A stretch of DNA of 64,000 nt. Origin: Stercorarius parasiticus. Lineage: Eukaryota; Chordata; Aves; Charadriiformes; Stercorariidae. Below, piece by piece: positions 50,561-60,600 of this stretch. Position 1 is the stretch's first letter; each line of letters begins with the position of its first letter. The notes below the pieces were generated by a model, which saw nothing but the letters and a program-made list of their open reading frames with translations, searched no databases and was not told where the DNA came from. A program made the translations under genes and the position numbers. Location: positions 275,051 through 339,050 of the forward strand of contig VWZL01000274.1 of the NCBI GenBank assembly GCA_013396915.1. Reading direction: 5' to 3'.

Positions 50561-51128
50561 TAGTTAAGGCAGAACATCAAAAAAGCCAAATTTCTCTGTT
50601 ACCTCCCAAATCAGCTGGCAAAAATAAATCTCCAAGACTGAGCATAAGTGGCGGGTAAAACATTAAAGACCAACGAGGAGATAAGGAGAAATTAGGAGAA
50701 ATGAGAAGAAATCAGCAATACATAATGTCCTGGAGTCTTCTGAACATCTTGTTGAGGACTCAAGAAATTCTTCACTGCAGGAAGGGAAGAGAATATCAAG
50801 CACCAGTAGGGAGGTGCTGAAATACCAGGAGTGACTGGGGAGAGACCCACAAGTCATTTCCCAGACACTGACAAAGAGAGAGACAGCAAAACTTGACCAG
50901 GGCTGGGCTGCATACTCCTCGGGAGCCTTGACTCCAGGTCAAACTTTGCTATCAAACACGCCTGATCCAAAGGTCCAGACTCCAGAGGACAGCCAAAATC
51001 TGAATCATAAGCATCCAGCTCTGGCTCATGTCTAATTTAAGGTGACTGTTTTGCATATTTTAAAGGGAAGAGAAGTGATATATCCAAGATAGGGACTTCT
51101 GTGCTCTGTCGATCCCTTCTTCCTGCCA

Positions 51129-51857
51129 ATGGCAGGAACTTGCGGTGCAGCTGTCAAAACCCCCAGTATAACACATTGGAGTAGTGGGGAGGGAGTATGC
51201 ACTTCTCTTTGGCAAACTTTCTATCTAGAAACATGTGTGCAGAGGAACACCCACCAAGGGTCTTGTGTTGTGTCCTGGGAGGCAGGGCTCTCTTCGACGG
51301 GACAGCAAGTTCCTCTGGAAGTGGATGAGTGGAAATCATGTACAAACAAGAGATCAAACAGGCCTCTTACATGCTGCCCAGAAGGCAAAGGTTTAGTCAC
51401 TCTGGTCTTGGAGGAGGACTGGGATACCCATGACCTCTGTTCAGTCACCATTTGTGAGGAAAATGCATACTTCGAGGAGGCTTGTCCAAGCCAGAATTTT
51501 GCTTCCCAGGCGTGGGCTGTGGTGCACCTCATCGCTGCTCTGCAGGCAGCTCTCCTCGCGGGGATCTATGCTGTGGGGTGTCCTCTCATCTTCACAAGTT
51601 GCCCTTATTTACTTTTAGATTTAGGAGGTTTTAAACAAAGAAGGTCTTCTAAGAACAAACATTTTGAAAATAAAACAGATATATCTGTTTCATGTTCTCA
51701 AGTATTAAGGGTTACTATGGATTCAATTCTATCCTACTTAATGCAGGTTATTGTTCCATTTTCTGTTAAATGTTACAGAGATTTTGGTCAGCCCTTCACC
51801 ATGACTGGAGACAGAAATTGTATTTTAATCTCTGAAATTATGCAGCCTGAGTCCTGA
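51129..51857 (+). other. orphan 242-codon open reading frame, coding status unknown
   Basis: This is the longest open frame in the window. The translation starts MAGTCGAAVKTPSITHW and ends at ISEIMQPES. It is rich in Cys and Ser and has one fairly hydrophobic stretch near residues 128-165 (AWAVVHLIAALQAALLAGIY and on) that could span a membrane. I recognise no family, catalytic motif or repeat. The ATG context is AATGGCAATGGCAG-like, and no clear promoter or polyadenylation pattern is evident. Under a simple random model a frame this long is unlikely in 64 kb, but local composition changes weaken that argument. It could be chance, an exon of a noncoding RNA, or a lineage-specific gene. Confidence 0.15.
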
Positions 51858-52362
51858 CAGATCAAGATCTCACTGTGCCAGGATGATACTCTTTGGCATA
51901 GAGAGCTCAGCATGGTAGGAGAAAGAGGACCATGGCTTCTCACACCTCCCTCCCTGGGACAATGACTACTTTTCTGATGAAAATCTGCTTTTTCTTTTAC
52001 TAAAGGGGGTTGGTAGTAACTCAGCTTCCTCCCCTGCCCTTTCACACACCAGAGCATGCCGTTCTGGACAGTTACCTCCCAAATTCTCCTTGACATATCC
52101 CCAAAAGCAGCAGCGCTGTGATCTCCTGCCACTGTAAGCACCGCAGTGATCAGCAAATATTGCTGATGAAAGCAGTCCATGGCCCACACACATTCCTCTT
52201 CCGTGACACTCTGGCCAGCTGAGCCAGACACTTAGTGTACTGAGGAGACTTAAAAAGGATCCTGACACAATCAGGCTCTTTTCCCGCTCCCAGCACCAAA
52301 ATGTAGAGAGAGAAGCACTTTGAACCCTAAAAAAAATGAAAACTCTTTTATGGATATTTCAC

Positions 52363-52413
52363 CTGGAGTAACTCCTCTTTGAAGAATTCACACAGCTAAA
52401 GAAGTTACACTGG
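52363..52413. repeat. worn palindromic old repeat
   Basis: CTGGAGTAACT (52363-52373) is answered by AGTTACACTGG (52403-52413), an inverted pair matching at 8 of 11 positions. The phrasing recalls an old archosaur/turtle palindromic repeat containing 'ggagtaactccattgaag'. The assignment is from memory and tentative. Confidence 0.3.
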
Positions 52414-53210
52414 TAAAAAGGCTGGAGAGTCCTCTCTGGATCTAGTTGATTTACATACAGGAAAAAATTGTATTTAAGTGCCAGTCACCTTACCCTAGTT
52501 GGTGACATGGATAATATCACTTTCTCACTAGCTCATGGAGTTGAATCTGAGGAGATAATACTGGAATCAATTAGGACAGAACTCCTCACCATGAATTCCC
52601 ATGCTTTTGGGACCACTTGCAACTAGGACCACAAGAGCCAGAGTATTTAGAGTAATCCCTTGCTGAAAGATGCAACACAACGGCTCTTCAGGTCTTGACC
52701 ATCAGATTTTCCTCGTACCCTCAAGTTAAGAAAGTTAAGAAAGAAAAAGAAAAAAGACAAAAGAGACCCTGGCATGTAATCTCTTCCTACCAGAAATAAA
52801 GCAAACCAGAAGAAGCAGCTGATCTGGAAACAGACAGTCATTTAGTTAATTGAACAGTACAGAAGAGAAGTTCATCTTTATAATATTTTCCTGCCCTTCT
52901 TCACTTGAATTACCAGCCCAGTACTTTTTGAAAATTCATCCCAGAGGCTCTCCTTCTGGAGGCAGGAGCTGTAGATTTTGTAGCGTCTTTTCCCACCACC
53001 TTGCTGCAGAGCAGACCCTGAACATGCACACATGGAGCCAAGTGATGCTGATTACCAGCCGCAGTTGGAGGATCAAAGCTTCAGTGATCAAAATACAATA
53101 GGAGTTTGCCCATAACACCATCTGCGTTGGCTGGAACATATAAGATATCACCAGCCGTATATCACTTGATATCTTGATCCAGCAGCATACCAAAGGGATA
53201 TTCCTGCTAG

Positions 53211-53290
53211 ATGAGTAGTCCCATTGATTTTAGTAGGACTACTTACACATGTACTATTAAGAGGTGTGCCTAAGTATTCCTCTGGAGCAA
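53211..53290. repeat. old palindromic interspersed repeat
   Basis: AGTAGTCC (53214-53221) and GGACTACT (53236-53243) form a perfect 8-base inverted repeat around CATTGATTTTAGTA. The following ACTTACACATGTACTATTAA and GTGTGCCTAAGTATT continue as in an old amniote repeat ('gtagtcccattgacttcaatgggactac', 'gtgcttaagtgtttgcagg'). It is likely a nonautonomous DNA-transposon relic, but the family is not certain. Confidence 0.5.
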
Positions 53291-54189
53291 ATTTAAGGCC
53301 TTTAGTTCATCAGCAAAGTCTGTTCATGTTATTATGGTGACAGTGTTTAAATGGATTGACACTGATTTGCATTAACTAGCAGACTAATACTCAATTGAAA
53401 CCTTTCTTTGATTAGGATTGAGATTAGGACTGAGTCTATGTTTTGCTCTAGGATTTAGGGTTTGACTTTTAGCTGAGGTTAAAAAATCCACCTGCACGCA
53501 TGATACACACAGAAATCCACGAGAGTGCTCCAGTTCCCAAAGGAAACCAGCTGGCAGGCTGACACTCACTGCTTCTGCCCAGGACCACACTTGCCTGGGG
53601 CCGGTGGCTGCTGACTTTCATGCCACAAATGTGACCAGTTTGCTTTGTGGTAATGGGAACCCTGCAGTAAAGATTCCCTGTGTCAAGAGACCCATTTTGT
53701 GCATTATGCTGACCAGCGTGTTAGTTGCTACATCTTGACCAAAACACTCATGGCTTCCATGTATCTTAAAATGTAGGTTAATTATGTAAATGTTGTATCT
53801 GCCAAAACCTTGTATGATCTCCTTCAAGACAGATCAGAAGCATTGCCTTGTGTGCAAGTGGTCCTGACCTTGGGAAAAGCCTGGTCCTGCTCAGAACTAT
53901 TTCACTCATTAATCTTTTCATTAGCTGCCTTACTCACTAGAAATCAGCGTACCTGTGCTGCAATTACACCCCAGCTTCACCTGATCACCACGGAGAGAGA
54001 TTAAGGCAGTATGGACCTCAAATCCACTGAACTGTGTAACATGTTACTTTTGACCTCCCATATTAAAACCTTTTAAACTCTGCAGCAAGCTTTAAAGCAA
54101 TCGCATTTCCTCGGGGCTGCCAGAAGCAAACGTAAATACAGGAGTTCAAAAGAAGAATCCAGTTTTCACAGCTGCATCTTAGTTAAATT

Positions 54190-54220
54190 AAAAAAAAAAA
54201 AAAAGAAGAAGAAAAAGAAG
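54190..54220 (+). repeat. A-run followed by GAA-type repeat
   Basis: Fifteen A (54190-54204) are followed by GAAGAAGAAAAAGAAG. No retroposed body with a tail is recognisable upstream. Confidence 0.9.
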
Positions 54221-54870
54221 GCAGACAAACTGACCTAAAAGCTTTTGAAAATACAGACCAGGGCAGACAAAAGTAATTGTTCTAAAGCTGTTTTGGATGT
54301 TTTAGGAACTCTATCATTTCCAGATTTGAAAAACTTTTTTTTTTTCTAAGAAAGCATCATTTTAAAGTCATATAGGACTTTAAAACATCTTGGTTAGAAC
54401 TAGTATCAGGGCTTCAAGAGGCAACAAAATATACCACAGTTAGAAAAACATGCCATTTTGGCTATATTACATGACTAATTGATTTTTGAGCATTGCCTAA
54501 TTGTGTGACACTGGTTAACCAAACAACAATACATTTTTTCACAGGCTCCGATATTAGCTCAGACCATTCTGTGACCTCCCCCTGTTGAGAGACACATCGT
54601 ATTTTTCATCATAAATCTAACAGGGTAAGGGCTGGAAAAGGGATTCCTGCTTTAGTTTTACATTTTAACTGAGGTTAAAAAATTCTAGCTGATGTCGTTT
54701 ATATAGGGAGTAATATATTTTGGTGAGAGCATGGCTTGGAGAAATGTGGATACCAAAGCCGGGCTGCTGAGCTTTGTGTTTATTTAGACACAGCAATGGG
54801 TTGGAACTGTGAGTAGAATCACGCTTAAGTTGTAGTTAACTTCATCTTTGATGGCTTCACTGAGCTGATT

Positions 54871-54888
54871 CCTCAAATTCATTTGAGG
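54871..54888. repeat. perfect inverted repeat
   Basis: CCTCAAAT and ATTTGAGG are exact reverse complements, separated by two bases (TC). Confidence 0.9.
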
Positions 54889-55845
54889 AACTGGGGAAAA
54901 TATATTAGAAAAACTTTATATGAAAGAGTATTTAGAATATCAAAATCTTTAAGTGCTTTAAATAAGCTCTTAACATACTCTCTCTGCATCCATGATACTG
55001 AGCAAAGCGTACCATCTTAGGCAAACAAATTTCCGCTGAAAAAACTGTGATGACAAAAACTGTACAAATTTATATATTAACTACATTTTGAGAAAGAAAA
55101 TCTTGAGAAAGATTAAAATTTTGCAGTAATATAGTCTAAAATACATTTATTTTTTTTCTTTTTAAGATTGCTACTGGTCCCTAAAGTTTATTACATTACT
55201 ATAAAAGAAAAACTCAGGAGAACAAAATGAAAGAAAAGACATTATTCTATAAGAACATGTTTTTACAGCTTTTAGTGGGAAAACTAAAAATAATCATAAG
55301 CACTTCAGTGTGATCTGAAAACATATTGTTTCTGTTTGGCCAGTCAACTGAGAAACTGATATTCCTATTTTCACGAGCAGGATGCTGATAGGATTTAAAG
55401 CACCGTTTCCTTGGGAGTGCGTGCCAAGGAACTAACCTGCTGAATTTCAAAGTACAGATTTACACTCTGCTGCGCAGCTTTGTGTTGGCATTCTGCTGAG
55501 AAGAGATGGGCAAGTTACTGTTTGTGACTAGACTATGAAGAGGATTTTGGTCTATTTTGAAGGCTATTTTCTGACAAAATAAATGTCTCATAACGCAATT
55601 GTCAATCTCAATTTGAAACATATTCTTTGATTTACTCGTGACTGAGCACTTGCAGTAAGCAGCTTGTTACCTGGGCTCTAGAGTAGTGCTACAGATATGG
55701 GAACTGCTTTGGTGGCACGAAAGGGTTTCTCATTTAGAGAAACATCACTGTTATTGGCTTGTACACAAATCCCTGAGCAAAAATAGTGTTTGCACATTCA
55801 GTGGCTCTCTCACTGTGTAAATAAAAACCCATCCTAATGGCTAGC

Positions 55846-55899
55846 AGAAAAAAGAAAAAGAAAAAAAAAGGAAGGAAAAAGGAAAAAAGAAAGAAGAGG
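55846..55899 (+). repeat. 54-base uninterrupted purine tract
   Basis: Every base from 55846 to 55899 is A or G (AGAAAAAAGAAAAAGAAAAA and on, with GGAAGG interruptions). It is a simple repeat, and its antisense accounts for the poly-F run in the overlapping minus frame. Confidence 0.95.
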
Positions 55900-56089
55900 C
55901 AGAGACCAATGTGTTGATCACAGACTGTCCAGAGTCTGTCCGTGATAGCAAGTAACAAAACAACTGTATGCATTTAAGCAAATGAATTCTCTAAAGGGAA
56001 GAGTCCAAAACACTGAGGCAAAATGAAATTCGAGAACTCCCATATTTTATATTTGATTGCTTTGCCATGTGTTCTTCTGCTTTGTTCTC

Positions 56090-56385
56090 CGTGTGGGTGT
56101 GTGTGCACGCGGATCCTCGGTATTTGTGATGAAACTGGACTGTGAAGATGAAGGGTGCGTTCTTGAAATGGTTTGTGGGAAACTGGCTCCTTGTCACGTT
56201 ACTGAAAGCTACCTGGACACATCCCAGGTCCCGACTTGGAAACGTGCCTTAAGGAGTCTTCCTGGCTTTTCCCCAATTATTTCCCTCGGCGGTAATGAAG
56301 AAGAAAAAGGAAGAGCGATGTGCTGAACGTAAGGTGCATTCGCTGCCCATCAGTGTTGGCTGCAGCACTCGCAGCACGAACTTCA
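56090..56385. promoter_or_regulatory. CpG-enriched patch with an 89-codon open frame
   Basis: By hand count there are about 15 CpG in about 295 bases, roughly 5 per 100 bases, far above the neighbourhood. A forward frame (56057-56326) begins with a hydrophobic, Cys-rich stretch (MLCHVFFCFVLRVGVCARG), and a good splice-donor word AACGTAAGG follows its stop at about 56326. No family is recognised. It could be an exon, a promoter patch or an undermethylated element. Confidence 0.2.
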
Positions 56386-56389
56386 GCAG

Positions 56390-57425
56390 AATGCAATGTA
56401 ATTGCCTGATCCAACTGGGAAAGGACCATAAAATTCCACTGCAAACACTTGTATAAATAGGACTTTTTTTGATGAAATTGAAACCATATTTTGACTTGCC
56501 ATTAGAAAAACAAATCCGAAGAGATAGTTATATATTGAATAATCTTAGAGCTTTTCAGAGCCAAGAAATCAGCTGCTGGCTTGAAGAGTTAGATGGCAAC
56601 GTTAAACATGCTGATCCAGGCTGATTCTCTTAGCGCTCTGTGGCTCAGCAGCGTATTCATTTTGTGATTTCGCTCTCCATTGCGGCCATCAAGGCCTTCT
56701 TGGGACCAGCAGGTATAAAACTGATTCTCTTGCCCCAAAAGCACAGGTTTTTATCAAACAAAAGAGGAATCCCCGTGAACCATTGACAATATCGGGCAAA
56801 TGCCTTCCAATAGTGCCAGGAGACCATGGTGGCAGTGTTGGTAGATAAGGCCGTGCCTTGTAGTGTACGTATTTTATACAAACCAGGTGCACAATTCAGT
56901 GGTGTCAGCTATGTGCTTCTCTCCAGAGATGTCATTTCTGCCTACAGTTTACTGGTTGGCAAAAAGTAATTCTGACCACAATGCAAAGGATGTGCAGGAG
57001 AGGAGTGATCTGCTGGAGCAGCTGTTCCTCACCGGAGCACTCTTGCTGTTATCATTGTGTGTACTGCCAGATCCTTCCAGGGGCTGGAGCTGAGGCAGCC
57101 CTGAAGAAGATTTCCTCATTCAAGAAGTTGTTAGGAAATGCAAAAAGCATCTTCTGAGCTTCCCAGAGATTTCTGTTGGCAAAGTGGGCACTTTGGTCTC
57201 AATCCTGCCTGTGATTTGCATCTGTGACTGTCAGTGCAGGCACCCTTGTCAAGATCCATAGAGTGTTTGTATATTAGCATCTCATTAAATACATATACTG
57301 GGGCTCTTAAACACCCTGCTCAAAAGGAAGCATGTAAGATGTGTCACATTATCCAAACCTTATCCATGCTGTTATGATGAGGTGTGACTGCCTGCAAATG
57401 GAGCAAGAACAAGGTCTACATGGAG
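56390..57425. other. noncoding stretch, no gene seen
   Basis: No gene or assignable repeat recognised; open frames are short and overlapping. Confidence 0.45.
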
Positions 57426-57429
57426 TTTT

Positions 57430-57620
57430 GGTATTGTTGCATTTTTGTATTTCAGTAGTACCTAAAGGCCCTGAATACCCGGAAAAGCTTACCATCTTAG
57501 GGAAGACAAAAGGAAACTGGATAAGTGAAGTCACTTGCCACAGATTACAGTGCGCATAATAGTAGAGGCAGAAAGAGAATCCAGACCTCAGGAGTTCTAT
57601 CCCATCCCCTGGTGACTAAT
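57430..57620 (-). repeat. MIR-type SINE remnant with internal deletion
   Basis: In + order the segment shows TTTCAGTAGTACCTAAAGGCCC, given here as its parts TTCAGTAGTACC and AAAGGCCCTGAAT, then AAAAGCTTACCATCTTAGGG, GTGAAGTCACTTGCCACAG, AGAGGCAGAAAGAGAATCCAG and CAGGAGTTCTATCCCATCCC. This is collinear with the antisense amniote MIR ('gtagcacctaggagccc', 'agagcttacaatcta', 'aagtgacttgcccaaggtcac', 'gaacccaggtctcctgag', 'gccctatccac'). The 'attgtgctaggcgctgtacaaac' block is missing. The element therefore lies on the minus strand, with its tRNA-related head near 57620. Confidence 0.7.
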
Positions 57621-60600
57621 TGAGATAAACAGGTTGCTAACACCCTCTTCGCTTTTGCTGCTGCTGTACCCTCACTGCAGTCAGATGTTTAATTTCAAAA
57701 CAACTTACTGTGAGCTGTTTTGAAGAACTCCATGGAAATGAGAAGTGTCCAGTGATCCATAACAGTCAGGCAATCAAACATCCTTTGTAATTGTGAGTTT
57801 GATTTTGGATGTTCATCTGCATTTTCTGCAGGTCGCTTCCACCAAGATCCAAAACTTTTAGCCAAGTAAGGTCCTTTTGAGGCTACAGCAGGCATGGCAT
57901 ATGAAGTTACTGGCCCACCTGTCCATTTACGCCCTGAGGAAATACTGTTACGAGTTATTTTCACTGCTATTGAGATACCTTAGCAGCTCTTGCAAGTGTT
58001 TCCATTGTGTTTCATTGCAAAGATAAATGCATGCACCAGGTAACTTTGCACAGTAAAAGATTAGGAGAAAGTGGGATTGTGAATGCCTGGGCTATGAGAC
58101 TGGCCACCTTCCGGGAAGTCTGAGTGCAATCCTGGTTTGAGAAGAGGGCCATCTCCTCAGCTGATCCTTCCCTTGTTGCCTAGATGTAAATCCTCTCTAG
58201 TCCTGTCAAGCACCTGGTATGGTGCAAAGAGAATGGTGTTTACAGATGTCCTTGAAATATGGTCCAGTACAGAGTGTCCAGTGGAGGCCAGTGCTGGCAG
58301 CAGTGATGTTCCCTTTGCACAGTTCTCTTTCAGCATTTATCCACAGACAGAGCAGTTGCCAAAAGGGGATTTCCACTCCTGACTTCCCACTCTCCTATTT
58401 CTGGCCAATCCAGTTTTTTATTCCTCTCCTGTGAATATCTGTGGTTGGGGCAGGAATTTGGAAAGAGGCTTCCAGTGGGTGATGTCCGAAATTGTTGGCA
58501 AGAAACCAACAGTGCTGGAAGGTCTGGCTTCTAATCACTTGAACTGACCACCAAGCGGAAACTGAGGAACCCCAGGGCAGTGCATTTCTGAATATGCTCT
58601 TCTGAGCAAACTCATGTGAAACAGGTCCATGGTGCGGAATTACACTGGGAACTGCCATCCAAGCCAGGCAGCAGGCAGGCCAGCTTAGCATCTCTTCACC
58701 TCCAGCTCTCCAACCTTTGAAAAACTGCTGAGGCTTGAATAGGTACCACGGGGAGGATCACAGCTAGAGCCAGTCCTTTGCATTTCATGGAGATCTGTAT
58801 GTGTGCCGCAGCACAGCCCATTCCATGAGGAGAGAGGCATTAGTAAGCATTCAAAGACAAGAGCTGTAGGTGAAAAGACATCTCTCTTGTCACCTGTTTA
58901 CTGATGCTGATTATTTAAATTGACTTACCTGTGTGTTGTGTTTGGCCCAGAATTAGCAGCTAAATGGAAGGGTGGGTGTGAAGACAAGAGGACTGCAGGC
59001 CTCTTGTGTGTGTAGTCCTGCACCTGCACCAGGATGTCTGACAGACAGCATCACCCACAGTGTCAGGTTGGATGATCCCACGGTGGAAGGAAGGGACATG
59101 GGATATATTCCTTCTTCCTTCCTTGAAGGAATAAACAGGCTGTAACACACATGAATGCATATTCTCCCTCCTGGATGCTTTGCAGCACCACTGGTTCTCT
59201 CCATCTTTGGGCGCCCAGAAATCCCTGTTTTGTGCAGCAGCCAGGAATGATTTGACAATATCAGGGAACTGGGAGGAGAGAAATAATGAAGAAGCAAGAC
59301 AAGAGTCTCAAGTTGTCTTCATGCCACTACCTTTTCACTATAAATCTACACCTCATTAAAATGGACACAACAACAGATGCCATGGCTGCTAACTGCATGC
59401 ACAAGATGACAGCCTGGACAATCAGGAGTGTAATATGTCACACTGCCAAACCACCCCTGCAGAGCAGCCAGATGCCTTATCTCTACCTCTCTGCAAAAGG
59501 TCGTACAAGGCACTGCTTGCTTCTTTTGCTGTAGACATTCATAAAGACATGTCATCATCTGCAGGTCTGATGGTTCTGCATGACACCTGTTGTGTTTGTG
59601 ATACAGTATTTTGGGGTTGATTGTCATTACAATATAAAGCTGGTGGTCCAGATTCTTAGCGTGTCTGTGCTGTTGGGAGTGCCCCCAACCCATCCGTATA
59701 TCAGATTCACTGTGCGCAAAACTGGAACTGTGGCTCCAAGTGTGTTCAAAAGCTGTTCATTGAAATCTAAAGTTAACATACTCATGCTTGGAGTGACAGT
59801 TGCCCATATCTGCCTCTCAGACAAAGGTAAGAACTGTAACACCCATTAAATGCTGTTAATAGACTACAAAATGTCAATATGCTCAAAGAGAGAAGGCAAC
59901 TTTGGCCTTAGTCCACCTTATGTCTGGATGTCAACTGTTCCCTGTGTTTCTTGAAGGGAAGCCTGAGTTAGCTTAAACATACCATAAACTACTGATTAGT
60001 GCTATTAAAAGAGTTTGGTGAACATCTTGGCTCTCCTTCAACAACTGCTAGCGCCAACATCTCTGACAGAGGGCTTCATCCTTCGAAATATGATCTTTGA
60101 ATGATCAGCTTTGCATAAAGCAGGCTACAGAGCATAGCAGCTGATTCAGCAGGCTTGCAACGGCACCTTGTAGAAGCTCAGTGTCCCATACTGACCATGC
60201 ACATGTGTAAGGCCAACCTGTGTCCGTATGCCTCTGTTGATCATTCCTGAGAGCTTCCAAAACACAGGACATGGTGACCAGCACTAGGAGGCCAATGCTT
60301 CTTACAGCTGTCCTGCCTATTCCTGTTTTTACATGAGAGCCCTGTACTGGGCTGCACTTTACAAGCTGAAGTTAGAATGAAATGCATCATGGATTGAGTG
60401 GATCATTGCACAAGGAGTTCAGGGTATGAGGTCTGCCACTGGCTTCTCTGCATCACCTAGAGCAAGCTCTGGAGATCACCATGGCCCAGCAATGGAAGGA
60501 TTGTCTCCTTTCAAGAGTTTCCTTTGCTTGAGTGCTCCTGTGGGATCCTTTTGGCTGCCAACCAAAGAGATTTTAAGGCCTCCATGATGCTGGAAAATGT

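Larger units (their letters stand above)
53300..56085. other. noncoding stretch, no gene seen
   Basis: AT-rich noncoding DNA. It holds an A-rich/GAA stretch (54190-54220), a perfect short palindrome (54871-54888), and a long uninterrupted purine tract (55846-55899). No gene recognised. Confidence 0.5.
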
